Shown: positions 1 through 9,378 of the stretch, piece by piece | Position numbering within the stretch: the first letter of the stretch is position 1 | Layout: each line of letters begins with the position of its first letter | Assembly: GCF_039538365.1 (NCBI RefSeq) | Contig: NZ_BAABCA010000002.1 | Coordinates: 62,001 to 126,000, forward strand | Direction of reading: 5' to 3' | Source: Postechiella marina | GTDB taxonomy: Bacteria > Bacteroidota > Bacteroidia > Flavobacteriales > Flavobacteriaceae | Length of the DNA: 64,000 nt | Notes under the pieces: model-generated | Databases searched by the model: none | The model's input: only the letters and a program-made list of their open reading frames with translations | Told to the model about the DNA's origin: nothing | Made by a program: the position numbers and the translations under genes

Positions 1-80
1 AATTATTCAGATTACACAATAAATACTACAAATACTTCAATTTAAATACGTAATTACGTACATGTATATTTATTTAACAA

Positions 81-998
81 TCAGTGGCTAACTTCTAATT
101 CATAATATCTTACTTTAGAATAAGCACCTTTATCTCTAGATTGAAAATAATTACCTGCTTTAAAATAGTTTTCGAAAACACCCCATCTTTTTATATGTAT
201 GTTATCGTAAACTTTATATTCATTTTTATTTAAAACAATGACCATTTTACCATCAGATACTTTTACCTCTAAAATAAACTTATTAAAATCGACTCTTTGT
301 TCAAAATTAAAACCATCATCGTCTCCCCAAGCATCTTCATGTAGTAACTCTTCATTAGTTGCACTTAAATTTTTAAGCACCTTGGTTTTTACTCTTACCT
401 TACCGTTATCCCAATATATTTTTAAAATAGGTGGTGCATTATTATCGTCTTCGCCTATTAAATCGCGCTGCTCATTAGTTAATCGCCCATGAATTTGCAT
501 AATAATGGTTCTATGGTATTTGCCATTTGCACCTCTTGTTGTCTCTTCCATAGCCAACTTCCCTTTCATGTAAGCCCCATCTCCAAATGTCCAGTTTTTA
601 TTATTATCGCCAGGTACCATTTGCTCTCTTAACTCAGATCTTGTATACTTTGTATTTCTGGTTTTAGAGTTAGTTGGCATGGCATGAAACACAATGGCAC
701 CTTGTGTAGAATCTATATACATATATGGCCTTGCCACCTCGTTATTTGCGAAATTTAATATTTCTGGTGGACTAATTTCTATTGGCTTTCCAGCTGCATT
801 AGCTACTGGTAATGTTACCTTCCAATGACTTAAATCTATATGAGGTAATCGCACCTTTTTCTTTCTCTTGTTTTTCTTCTTTTTTTCAGTTTTAATCTCC
901 GATGCAGAAACATTGCTTTTTTGTGCATAACAAAAAGCGTTTACAGATAGTATTGCTATCAATAAAATGTTTAATATTTCTTTACGGAAGTGATTCAT
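81..998 (-). CDS. PL7 family alginate lyase
   Basis: Cleaves alginate by beta-elimination, releasing oligosaccharides with unsaturated ends. The three PL7 signatures are present: RSELR (residues 120-124), QIH (168-170) and YFKAGNYFQ (278-286). In this family QIH, rather than QVH, usually goes with guluronate-containing substrate. An N-terminal hydrophobic signal (about 7-25) implies export. FCY near residue 23 might be a poor lipobox, so surface anchoring is uncertain. A very lysine-rich linker (about 37-50) sits between signal and catalytic domain, which is odd. The gene is last in the susC-susD-PKD-PKD block, 28 bp after the preceding stop, so it is probably controlled from the promoter near 8.93 kb. 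Family assignment is firm; exact specificity is inferred. Confidence 0.95.
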   Translation of the reverse strand: MNHFRKEILNILLIAILSVNAFCYAQKSNVSASEIKTEKKKKNKRKKKVRLPHIDLSHWKVTLPVANAAGKPIEISPPEILNFANNEVARPYMYIDSTQGAIVFHAMPTNSKTRNTKYTRSELREQMVPGDNNKNWTFGDGAYMKGKLAMEETTRGANGKYHRTIIMQIHGRLTNEQRDLIGEDDNNAPPILKIYWDNGKVRVKTKVLKNLSATNEELLHEDAWGDDDGFNFEQRVDFNKFILEVKVSDGKMVIVLNKNEYKVYDNIHIKRWGVFENYFKAGNYFQSRDKGAYSKVRYYELEVSH

Positions 999-1026
999 TT
1001 TTATAATTTATATAATGCCTTTTTTA

Positions 1027-2559
1027 TTAAAATCCTGGTGTGCTTAAAACGACATCTGTTAAAAACACATTACCCGACTTTTTAGGATCGTTTGGAACAA
1101 AGTAAAAAAGCACAAATTTTTGATCTGTTGATGTTAAAATATCATCTGTATTCTCGTCTACTCTACTTTGTGAGAAACCAAAAGTAGCATCGACCTCGAA
1201 ACTAAAAGTTGTTTTAATCCACTCGTCTCCACCTGAAGCAGTGCCATTTACTTCGTTTTTAACCAAAGTTATAGGTTGCAATGTAGCTGCATCGTCTTGA
1301 GCTGGTTGGTCTGACAGGATGTAAAATGTACCAATTAAATTGTTTGGAGTATTTCCGCTTTTTCTAACAAATGCAGAAATCGTGTACTCTACACCTACCT
1401 CAACCTCAAAAGGCTGATAAGCTCTTTCTCCATTACTATCTGTTTTAAGAGATCTATCTGATATACCTCCTGCAGATTTTGCATCTGTACCAGAAGAGCT
1501 TACTTTATCTGTACCTGCATCTGGCAGCGCACTTACGTATGCTTCTAGAGCATCGTTTCGCCAAAAGTTATAAGGCGTATCGGTCTTATTATTAAATGTA
1601 TTATCTGGATCTACTGTCCAAGCATCAACAAGGTCGTTTGTATTGTTTTCAGATGTTGGATAAGATTGCATATCTGCATTTTGTAAAACAGCTGCAAAAG
1701 TGGCTTCTACACCTCCAACAGGAACAACTTTTGTTATACTCCTGGATACTCCTGCATTGTTTGTTGTTGTTAAAACAACATCGTAAGTGCCTTTAACAGC
1801 ATAAACATGAGATGGATTAACCTCTGTAGATGTGTTGCCATCTCCAAAATCCCAACTATGTGATACCGCTAAAATTGAAGCATCTGTAAAATCTACACTT
1901 AAAGTAGACACATTAAAAGTAAAATCTGGAACTGTAGACAGTACTAAGCCTTCTATGTTTTTTGAAACTGAAACTTTAGCGCCTAAATAATTTGTTGCAG
2001 TAAGTGTTGCTACAAAAGTTTCGTCTGTTTTATAGGCATGTACTGGGCTAAAATCGTCGTCATCCTCAGTATCTTCAACGTTCCACTCAACAATTTCGCC
2101 ATCGCCAAAATCCCAAACTAAACTACTAGCGCCAGAGCTTATATTTTCGAAAGTCACTTCAGAATCTATCATTGTAAAATTAAAGTCTACAAAAATTGGA
2201 GATACACTTGAAGAGGCCTCTGCTACCAAACCATCTGTACTTGTTGTTTTTAATTTTACAGTATACAAACCTCCTTCTGAATATTTGTAATCTGGGTTAG
2301 CCTCTGTAGATGTGCTTCCGTTTCCAAAATCCCATAAATAAGATGCAGCATCTGTAGAATAACTTCTAAATACAACTGCTAAATTATCGTTTGCATCTGT
2401 ACTTGTAGTAAAAAGCGTGTTAGGCTGTATATTATTTACATTTCCTGTTGGTGGTACAAACTCTTCGTAACCATTATCGTAACAAGAAATACAAGCTAAA
2501 AATATAAAACATAAAGCAAAAGTACTTTTACCCGATTTTTTAAATAATTTATTAATCAT
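1027..2559 (-). CDS. PKD-domain surface lipoprotein, probable alginate-binding protein
   Basis: 510-residue lipoprotein with lipobox ACISC (Cys26). Three PKD-type beta-sandwich repeats are marked by WDFG motifs at residues 76-79, 149-152 and 236-239. The C-terminal half (about 285-510) looks like a carbohydrate-binding beta-sandwich, but I cannot name its family. Its position between susCD and the PL7 lyase is typical of surface glycan-binding proteins, which hold the polymer near the SusCD importer. There is no catalytic signature. An acidic stretch (about 163-169, EDTEDDDD-like) in the second repeat could bind calcium. Binding function is inferred from position and domains, not from a recognised binding-site motif. 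Confidence 0.8.
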   Translation of the reverse strand: MINKLFKKSGKSTFALCFIFLACISCYDNGYEEFVPPTGNVNNIQPNTLFTTSTDANDNLAVVFRSYSTDAASYLWDFGNGSTSTEANPDYKYSEGGLYTVKLKTTSTDGLVAEASSSVSPIFVDFNFTMIDSEVTFENISSGASSLVWDFGDGEIVEWNVEDTEDDDDFSPVHAYKTDETFVATLTATNYLGAKVSVSKNIEGLVLSTVPDFTFNVSTLSVDFTDASILAVSHSWDFGDGNTSTEVNPSHVYAVKGTYDVVLTTTNNAGVSRSITKVVPVGGVEATFAAVLQNADMQSYPTSENNTNDLVDAWTVDPDNTFNNKTDTPYNFWRNDALEAYVSALPDAGTDKVSSSGTDAKSAGGISDRSLKTDSNGERAYQPFEVEVGVEYTISAFVRKSGNTPNNLIGTFYILSDQPAQDDAATLQPITLVKNEVNGTASGGDEWIKTTFSFEVDATFGFSQSRVDENTDDILTSTDQKFVLFYFVPNDPKKSGNVFLTDVVLSTPGF

Positions 2560-2582
2560 AATATTTAATTTTTAGATAGTTC

Positions 2583-3758
2583 TTATTGTTTAACTGTAAT
2601 ATCGAATGCATCTAATCTGCTCTCTACACCAGAGTTAGTAAGTAATAAAATTACAGATTCGTTCTCTCCTGCTTCAAAAGTTATAGCATGTTTTTTAAAA
2701 ACATCAACCACCCTACCTACATTATTATCTGTTCTAGAAGCTATAATATTTGCCGATAATTTAGCCTCGTCTAAAGTTGAAGCATTAGGACTTACTATAG
2801 ACACGGTAACGTCTCCAAAGGCATCAGCATTTAAGGCACTAAAATAAGTTAACACGTAGGTTGCTCCAGGAGTAACTTCTAGCAATTGATACCCAACTCG
2901 AGTTCCATCTGCAGGAAATTTAGCTGCCTGATAACCATCTGGAAGAATACCTAATTCTGATTTTGTATTAATTTGAAACACGTTACCCCAAGCACTACTG
3001 CTAGGCGACCTCCATGAATCTCTACCGTCTCCAGTACCATCAAACAAAGTACCATCATCAAAACTAGGCTCACCTATTTCTGGTACAGGAATAGTTGGCA
3101 CAGCTTGATTTACTGTTATTGCTTTTTCTATAAATTCTGATTTACCAAGGTTATCTGTTACCGTTAAACCAACCGTATAATTACCCGGATTTGGAAAAGA
3201 AAATATTAACTCTTGATCTTGTAAGGTCGCTGCAGTTAAAGCAGCCATTTCTGCTTCTAGGTTAGATACGTTTTGCATAATATCGTCTGGAAGAGCATTA
3301 TTTGCAGTTTCTAATTTAGCTTCAAAATCTGCTATTTCTGCTTCAAGAACATCTTTTTTATCTTGATTAGTTTCGCATGGTAATTTAAACTCGCGCTTAG
3401 CAATCTCTTTTTCTAACGCTATAATTTCTGCCAATTCTGCATCTATTTTTTGTTGAAGAATTGGTAAATCCTTATTAATAAAACTTACACCTTCTGATGG
3501 TGTAACGGTCCATTCGTAATTTGTACCATTTACTGCTAAGTTTGAACCAGCTTGGAAATTGTATTCGTACTTAGCCCATAATTCTACATCGTTACAATCA
3601 AACTCTGACGAAGAAACATCTGTAAAGTTATAAAAAGGTGTAGGCCCAGTAATGTCTTGTAAATCGCCCACATCTGCTAAATCATCGCTTACACAAGACG
3701 TTAGAGACACAAACACACCCAAAACTATATATTTTAAATTAGATAAATATGTATTCAT
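2583..3758 (-). CDS. PKD-like lipoprotein with inserted coiled coil
   Basis: Start chosen at the second Met (MNTYLSN), which follows the SusD stop, rather than the upstream Met that overlaps it. The lipobox is LTSC. Numbered from the upstream Met, a PKD-like fold begins near residue 84 (NYEWTVTPSEG) and resumes near 190 (ELIFSFPNPGNYTVGL). About 85 residues between them are helical and Glu/Lys/Ala-rich, apparently a coiled-coil hairpin inserted in the domain. The C-terminal region (about 235-390) resembles a carbohydrate-binding beta-sandwich. It probably acts as the second surface glycan-binding lipoprotein of the alginate locus. The substrate role is inferred from its place directly after susD. 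Confidence 0.75.
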   Translation of the reverse strand: MNTYLSNLKYIVLGVFVSLTSCVSDDLADVGDLQDITGPTPFYNFTDVSSSEFDCNDVELWAKYEYNFQAGSNLAVNGTNYEWTVTPSEGVSFINKDLPILQQKIDAELAEIIALEKEIAKREFKLPCETNQDKKDVLEAEIADFEAKLETANNALPDDIMQNVSNLEAEMAALTAATLQDQELIFSFPNPGNYTVGLTVTDNLGKSEFIEKAITVNQAVPTIPVPEIGEPSFDDGTLFDGTGDGRDSWRSPSSSAWGNVFQINTKSELGILPDGYQAAKFPADGTRVGYQLLEVTPGATYVLTYFSALNADAFGDVTVSIVSPNASTLDEAKLSANIIASRTDNNVGRVVDVFKKHAITFEAGENESVILLLTNSGVESRLDAFDITVKQ

Positions 3759-3771
3759 AATTACAAAGTTT

Positions 3772-5367
3772 TTAGTATCCATCGTTTTGTTTATAAAAGT
3801 TTGGTAAATTATCTCTTTCTCTTTGAGGGAAAGGCAGGTATTTCTTTTCGTTTGTATAAAACAGACTGTTTTTATTAGAAAACGCTGTTAAAACAGCATC
3901 TGCCTTACCAAATCTTATTAAATCATACAAACGTTGGTTTTCGTAAACAAACTCAACCCTTCTTTCGTCTAGCAATAAATCTTTTGTTAGGTTAGCAACT
4001 TCTTCTAGACCTGCTCTTGCTCTTACTTGATTAAAAGCATCAATAGCTCTAGAATCTATAGTACTATCTCCTCCTGCCAAAATAGCTTCTGCATATAGTA
4101 ACAGAACATCTGCGTATCTTAAAACTATCCAATCGTTATCACCAATTTCACCATCTGTTGGAAATTTAGCATTAAACGTATCGGTTGTTTCTATGGTTGG
4201 ATTGTATGATAAGGCATCAATACTTGCATAAAACCTTACAGGCTGTAATTCAGGATTCATAACTTCTAAAAAATCTAGAGAAGCAATATTTACACCATTA
4301 GAAGGACCTTGAAGTGTCATGGCGAAACTATGCGATTCTGAATCGGTTTCTACCTGGTCGTTTAATCCACTATCGCTTGTTGTGTAATTATCGCTACTTA
4401 CTAAATCGTAAGCTATAGAAAAGATAACTTCATCATTAATTTCTAAAGCCGAATTATTGGACCAAGAACCATCTAGTATACCATCTGTATAACCATCAGA
4501 AATACTGTTACCTAACATGTGACCATAGTCTATAACTAAATTTGCATGGTACTCTGCATCTGTTAAAATATCGACGCTTGAATTTAAAGGATCTGCATTA
4601 AACTCAAACTGCTCTGCATTGCTTCTTTCTGTAAATATTAAATCGTAATTGTAAGATGTATTATTTTCTACTACAGATGCCAATAATAGTTCTGCTTCGC
4701 TATAATTAGGATTTGGCTGACTTAAATATGCCTTTGCAGCTAAACAAATTGCTGCTCCTTTTGAAGGGCGATATCTATTTTGCTCTACACCATCTAAATA
4801 CGCTATAGAGGTTTTAAAGTCGCTTATAATTTTCTCGTAAACTTCGGCTTCTGGTAATTGTGGGTAATCTAACGCGTCGCCTTTTGTAATATCTAAAACC
4901 TTATCTATAAAAGGTACATTTTGGTAGGCTCTTACTAAATTAAAATGACATAAAGCTCGCATAAAGTAAGCTTCGCCCACCGTATATTGTTGCGATTCTG
5001 GAGCTAAAAAACGACTACCTATAATAGTATTTGCATGTTTAATTGTAGACATATTATTAGAGTAATACGTAGCTACATCTCCATTATTAGGATCTACATT
5101 ATAAGCATTTATAGCAGGAAAATTACCGTTTTCTGAATTTGCTCTTACATTATCTGATCTTAACTCTATTAGCAAAAACTCGTTTGCTGGTACTTTTTGG
5201 TAAGCATCTAAAACACCATTTGCTAATAATTCGAATCCGTTTTCGGTTTGCAGCAACTCTTCAATAGAAAGTGCTGTTGGGTTACTTAGGTCTAGTTCTT
5301 CCTCACAACTAGTAAATAAAGCTACTAAAGAAAAACAAACGATTATATTTTTAAATATCTTTTTCAT
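3772..5367 (-). CDS. SusD-family glycan-binding lipoprotein, alginate locus
   Basis: SusD/RagB-family outer-membrane lipoprotein that caps its SusC partner and captures oligosaccharides. The signal ends in lipobox LFTSC (about Cys21). TPR-like helices typical of SusD follow, including AEAYFMRALCHFNLVRAY-type sequence near residues 128-147, and a C-terminal segment with ADVLLLYAEAIL and LLDERRVEFVYENQRLYDL. Length (531) is normal. It starts 6 bp after the susC stop, so the pair is co-transcribed and probably translationally coupled. Alginate specificity is inferred from the neighbouring lyases. Confidence 0.95.
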   Translation of the reverse strand: MKKIFKNIIVCFSLVALFTSCEEELDLSNPTALSIEELLQTENGFELLANGVLDAYQKVPANEFLLIELRSDNVRANSENGNFPAINAYNVDPNNGDVATYYSNNMSTIKHANTIIGSRFLAPESQQYTVGEAYFMRALCHFNLVRAYQNVPFIDKVLDITKGDALDYPQLPEAEVYEKIISDFKTSIAYLDGVEQNRYRPSKGAAICLAAKAYLSQPNPNYSEAELLLASVVENNTSYNYDLIFTERSNAEQFEFNADPLNSSVDILTDAEYHANLVIDYGHMLGNSISDGYTDGILDGSWSNNSALEINDEVIFSIAYDLVSSDNYTTSDSGLNDQVETDSESHSFAMTLQGPSNGVNIASLDFLEVMNPELQPVRFYASIDALSYNPTIETTDTFNAKFPTDGEIGDNDWIVLRYADVLLLYAEAILAGGDSTIDSRAIDAFNQVRARAGLEEVANLTKDLLLDERRVEFVYENQRLYDLIRFGKADAVLTAFSNKNSLFYTNEKKYLPFPQRERDNLPNFYKQNDGY

Positions 5368-5373
5368 AATTAA

Positions 5374-8300
5374 TTAAAATTGAAAGTTAATCCCCGCTGA
5401 TATTGTTCTAACTACAGGCCCGTCTCCTCTTTGATAACCTGCTGTTAATGGTGTATTAGCGTTATTTGATGTTTGTCCCGCAGCCTCTGGGTTAAAACCT
5501 TCGTAACCTTTAGCTGTAAAGTAGAGTAAATTTTCTCCTGTTAAATAAAGTCTTAACCTTCCTATATTGTTTCTAGACGTCCACGATTCTGGTATGGTAT
5601 ATCCTAAGGTTATATTTCTTAGGGTTACAAAAGATGCGTCTTGTATGTGGTCGTCTGTAAATCTTCTATGTACGGTTAAATCTCTATCTGGAAAACTAGC
5701 CAGTTCGTTAACAGCAGACTCACTTGCGTAGTACAACTGATCTAAATCTGCAACCCTAACCTCGGCACCGTGAGAACCTTGCCATTGAAAAGAAAAATCT
5801 AAATCGTGAAATGTAAAATCTGAACTAAAGCCCCAAGAAAAGTCTGGATATGGACTACCTAATTCTGTTCTATCTTCATCATCAATAACACCATCATTAT
5901 TTAAATCTTTTACATAAACATCTGCAAAATCGTTATTGAATCTATTAAATGGATTATCTACCCATTCTAACGGAATTTCTTTGTCGTAAACCCAACCATA
6001 AAAAGACGTTATTGGCTGGCCTACTCTTGCTATAAACTCTGTAGCTCTTGTATCTTGGTCTATTCTAGATACAATTTGCTCGTTACTACCTATGCTTACC
6101 ACTTTATTTCTGTTTAAAGAAAATTGCCCAGATGCTACCCAACTAAAGTTTTCGTTAGACATAACTCTAGAACTTAATTCTAGCTCTACACCTTCGTTTT
6201 TAACTTCGCCTATATTTTGCAACCAGTTATCTGTACCGTAAGTTCCTGCTACTGGAGCAAAAAGAATTAAATCTTCACTTGTTCTAGTATAATAATCTGC
6301 AGTTAGTTTTATAAGCCCTCTACCAAAAGTAACGTCTATACCAGGATTAAACTCTATAAGTTTTTCCCAACCTAAATTTTGATTTGCTAAAGTTACTCCC
6401 TTAACACCTGTTTGCCCATTATAACCAATGGTACTAAAAGTCTCTTCGAACCTATAAAGAGAATCAAAAATATTGTTAGATATCTCGTTAGATCCAGAAA
6501 CACCGTAGCTTGCTCTTAATTTTAAGAAGGTTACAAAATCGCTAGAAGATAAAAAGTCTTCGTTAGACATTATCCAACCTACAGAAGCTGCTGGAAAAAA
6601 GCCAAATCGTGTATTAGCTCCAAATCTTGTGCTACCATCTGTACGAGCAGAAAGTTGTAGTAAATATTTTTCGTTGTAGTTATAATCTAATCTTCCAAAG
6701 TAAGATACCAACTTATCGGTTCCATTATCTGTATACGTTGTTCCGCCATCTGCAAGTGCGATGTTATTATTAAAATCGTTAGTATAACCTACTGCTTCAG
6801 ACTCTTGTCTGTAAAAATCTCTTTGTGTATACTCGAATCCAAATACCGAGTTTAAATTATGTTTTCCAAAACTTTTTTTATACTTAATAATAGACTCGAA
6901 CGCATATTGATTAAGTTCGTCTCGCCTTTCTAATCTGTAAGATTCTTGCTCTCTATTTTCTTGACCAAATAAATAATCGGCCTCGTTTGATTTGTTATGT
7001 CTAAAAACACCAGAAATGGTTTGTCTAAAATTAAGTCCTTTTGCTAGTTCAAAGTCTACATAAGATGATGCGTTTAAACTTAACTTTTTCTTTGTTCTAG
7101 ATCTTTCTAAAAAATGCACTAAAGGATGCACATTTTTAGTTGTAGAAAGCGTTAAACCACCAGATGTTAAATCGCTAACTAAAGGTAAACCTGTATTAGG
7201 GTCTCTAGCTATAGCTCTTGGGTTGTTTGGATCTACTGTAAAAACATGATCGAAAGCTCTTGAAAAACCATAACTACCAACACCAATGTTTTCGAACTGG
7301 GCACCTGCATCTCCTGGGTCGGACTGTGTTATATAATCTAAATGATCTTCGTTTAAGTATAATGGCAAATGACCATATTGCCTTAAAGGATCTGTAAATC
7401 TTGCTGGTAACTTATCTTGATCGTTATAATTAACATTTAAATTAGCACCAAATTTTATTTTTTTGTTTTTTGATTTGCTATCTACTTTTATTCTAGCATT
7501 ATACTTCTCGAAATTATCTGTTAATGCTATACCTTCATCTTCCAAATAACCTAAAGACGCAGCATAACTTGTTAACTCTGTTCCGCCTCTTACTGCTAAA
7601 GAGTGACTTCTTATAATTCCGCCATTAAATACTTCATCTTGCCAATTATTTTCTCCGCCACCTAAACCAGCTATAAAATCCATAGCTTCAAGTTCTGCGT
7701 AAGCCGAGTTATAATCGCCTATAATTCTATCGTAATTTTGACTATCTGGAGAAATACCATTTACCACACTTTGTAACCCATCTAACCTTGCTCTTTCGTC
7801 TGCAATTGATGTGTTAAAGTTATCGTTGTTATTAGCATATTTATACCCTGTAAATGTATTATAAGAGAACGATGTTTTACCAACAACTCCCTTTTTAAGC
7901 GTTACTAAAATAACACCATTTGCTCCACGAGAACCATATATAGCTACAGATGATGCATCCTTTAAAACACTTATAGAGTCTATATCGTTATTATCTATAG
8001 AGCCTAAAATATCTGCATCTGTACCCAATACAATGCCATCTACAACAATTAAAGGCGAAGACGACCCTGTAATAGAACCTGGCCCTCTTAATGTAATTTT
8101 AGGATCTCCACCAGCTTCAGATGCCACTGCTTGTATTCTTAAACCCGCTACTTTTCCTTGAAGTGCATCTTCTACACGAGACACCGATATGTTTTCTAAG
8201 TCTTTACCAGAAACCTTAGTTAAAGCACTTGTAACATTTTTTTGTTTTTGATCGCCATAAGCAACAACAACAACCTCGTCTAAAGCAGAAATATCTTCAT

Positions 8301-8586
8301 CTAAAGCAACGTTAATAGTATTTTGGTCGCCAACAATTATTGTTTTAGTAACAAAGCCAATATATGAGAACTGTAAAACATCGCCACTTTTTGCTTCTAT
8401 TTTATAAGCTCCATCAAAATCTGTTGATGCTCCATTAGTAGTTTTTAAAACAACAACATTAACTCCCGGAATAGGTATATTATCTGTTGCTGACACAACA
8501 GATCCTTTTATGGTCTTATTTTGTGCAAATAAAGCAATATTGAAAAACAACATTACCAATAAAGTTAGCTTGATTTTTAAATTCAT
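5374..8586 (-). CDS. SusC-family TonB-dependent outer-membrane transporter, alginate locus
   Basis: 1070-residue TonB-dependent transporter importing oligosaccharides across the outer membrane. After the signal peptide (about 1-22) comes a carboxypeptidase-like regulatory domain (GSVVSATDNIPIPGVNV onwards). Next is the plug, with LDEVVVVAYG and SVSRVEDALQGKVAGL, then a long beta-barrel ending in an aromatic residue (GINFQF). This is the usual SusC layout and size. It heads the susC-susD-PKD-PKD-PL7 block. A repressor-type palindrome overlaps its presumed promoter about 340 bp upstream, and a terminator hairpin lies in the leader between them. Confidence 0.95.
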   Translation of the reverse strand: MNLKIKLTLLVMLFFNIALFAQNKTIKGSVVSATDNIPIPGVNVVVLKTTNGASTDFDGAYKIEAKSGDVLQFSYIGFVTKTIIVGDQNTINVALDEDISALDEVVVVAYGDQKQKNVTSALTKVSGKDLENISVSRVEDALQGKVAGLRIQAVASEAGGDPKITLRGPGSITGSSSPLIVVDGIVLGTDADILGSIDNNDIDSISVLKDASSVAIYGSRGANGVILVTLKKGVVGKTSFSYNTFTGYKYANNNDNFNTSIADERARLDGLQSVVNGISPDSQNYDRIIGDYNSAYAELEAMDFIAGLGGGENNWQDEVFNGGIIRSHSLAVRGGTELTSYAASLGYLEDEGIALTDNFEKYNARIKVDSKSKNKKIKFGANLNVNYNDQDKLPARFTDPLRQYGHLPLYLNEDHLDYITQSDPGDAGAQFENIGVGSYGFSRAFDHVFTVDPNNPRAIARDPNTGLPLVSDLTSGGLTLSTTKNVHPLVHFLERSRTKKKLSLNASSYVDFELAKGLNFRQTISGVFRHNKSNEADYLFGQENREQESYRLERRDELNQYAFESIIKYKKSFGKHNLNSVFGFEYTQRDFYRQESEAVGYTNDFNNNIALADGGTTYTDNGTDKLVSYFGRLDYNYNEKYLLQLSARTDGSTRFGANTRFGFFPAASVGWIMSNEDFLSSSDFVTFLKLRASYGVSGSNEISNNIFDSLYRFEETFSTIGYNGQTGVKGVTLANQNLGWEKLIEFNPGIDVTFGRGLIKLTADYYTRTSEDLILFAPVAGTYGTDNWLQNIGEVKNEGVELELSSRVMSNENFSWVASGQFSLNRNKVVSIGSNEQIVSRIDQDTRATEFIARVGQPITSFYGWVYDKEIPLEWVDNPFNRFNNDFADVYVKDLNNDGVIDDEDRTELGSPYPDFSWGFSSDFTFHDLDFSFQWQGSHGAEVRVADLDQLYYASESAVNELASFPDRDLTVHRRFTDDHIQDASFVTLRNITLGYTIPESWTSRNNIGRLRLYLTGENLLYFTAKGYEGFNPEAAGQTSNNANTPLTAGYQRGDGPVVRTISAGINFQF

Positions 8587-8634
8587 AATTGATTTTTTAT
8601 GTTTAAAATTTAAATCTAGGTTAACATTAAACTA

Positions 8635-8662
8635 TTCCGCATTTTTATTTGATGCTTTGTAG
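8635..8662 (-). other. Leader segment shared with the PL17 gene
   Basis: The plus-strand run CTATTCCGCATTTTTATTTGA, about 50 bp before the susC start, resembles CTATTCaatcCCGCATTTaCTTGA, about 90 bp before the PL17 start (11745-11771). Both leaders also carry ATTAAAC just to the left. It may be a common 5' untranslated element or chance similarity in AT-rich DNA. No secondary structure is obvious. Confidence 0.2.
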
Positions 8663-8793
8663 TTTTTATTTTCACCTCAATAAAACACAACTATTTTGTT
8701 ATTTTTTTTTGTAATTTTGTTTTATACATGTTTTACGCAAGTGACATCATGTTTTAAATTCTTACTTCCCTCCTAAAAGAAGTAAACAATATT

Positions 8794-8823
8794 AAAAAGG
8801 ATAGGCGTGCACCTGTCCTTTTT
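8794..8823 (-). terminator. Rho-independent terminator in the susC leader
   Basis: Arms AAAAAGGATAGG and CCTGTCCTTTTT form a 12-bp stem with one G-T wobble and a 6-base loop (CGTGCA). T-tracts follow on both strands. It lies downstream of the KdgF gene but also downstream of the susC operator-promoter at 8893-8934. Transcripts from that promoter must therefore read through it to reach susC. It can end the PL17-kdgF transcript, and it could attenuate susC. Confidence 0.8.
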
Positions 8824-8892
8824 TTATTAAGTTTAATTAGGCATAATTTAATTTTTATCAGTTTAAAATTTTGAATTAGCCTGATTTAGTTC

Positions 8893-8934
8893 TGGGTAAC
8901 CAATTTGGTTTACCAAATTGGTTACCCAAATATA
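8893..8934 (-). promoter_or_regulatory. Operator-promoter of the susC block (alginate regulon module 1)
   Basis: A 36-bp palindrome (8893-8928), perfect except for its central base pair, is built from TTGGT/ACCAA half sites. Its edge overlaps the Bacteroidota -7 box TATATTTG (8934-8927 on the minus strand). The -33 region 19 bases upstream is only TTT, so the core promoter is weaker than in modules 2 and 3. The position implies that a bound protein would block transcription. TGGT-n-ACCA sites are typical of GntR/FadR-type repressors; the regulator itself is unidentified. The rest of the 8587-8979 gap holds only the terminator and the leader. Confidence 0.75.
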
Positions 8935-8979
8935 TGTTAAATTTTTGTTATAAAAAAATAATATCAAATTTTAACATGC

Positions 8980-9327
8980 TTATTTCATGAAATCTTCGCG
9001 AATTGGGCTAAAAACATCTATTAAAATGCCTTCTTTTTTACAAACCGCGCCATGTAATACGTGAGGAGGAATGTATACAGAGTCGCCTCCTTTTACAATT
9101 TTAGTTTCGTCTCCTATAGAAAATTCGAATTCTCCTCCCTCAACATAAGTTACTTGAGAATGATGATGCTCGTGCTTATAACCTATACCACCTTCGCTAA
9201 AATGTACTTTAACCAACATGATTTTATCATCGTAACCCATTATTTTTCGTTTTACACCTTCTCCAACGGTTTCCCATTCTTGATTACTATCTAGTAAAAA
9301 CTCTTTACTTGCTCCAAATGTTTTCAT
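8980..9327 (-). CDS. kdgF: KdgF-type cupin, unsaturated uronate ring-opening protein
   Basis: Small single-domain cupin (115 residues). KdgF proteins convert the cyclic 4,5-unsaturated uronate monomers released by lyases to the linear keto form (DEH), supporting the next catabolic step. Cupin motif 1 is visible as HEHHHSQVTYVEGG (about 52-65), giving candidate metal ligands His52, His54 and Gln58. Motif 2 provides His92 (IPPHVLHG). The C-terminal FSPIREDF is characteristic of the KdgF group. It follows the PL17 gene by 51 bp in the same orientation, which matches its role on PL17 products. Likely cytoplasmic, as no signal peptide is present. Confidence 0.88.
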   Translation of the reverse strand: MKTFGASKEFLLDSNQEWETVGEGVKRKIMGYDDKIMLVKVHFSEGGIGYKHEHHHSQVTYVEGGEFEFSIGDETKIVKGGDSVYIPPHVLHGAVCKKEGILIDVFSPIREDFMK

Positions 9328-9378
9328 AATACTCTGTGTTTGCTTATAATTAAATATTTATATATAAGGAATAGATGC

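Noticed and set aside
1..80. Window start upstream limit of the PL7 gene
   Set aside because: Only 80 bp of AT-rich DNA; no terminator hairpin or gene can be supported.
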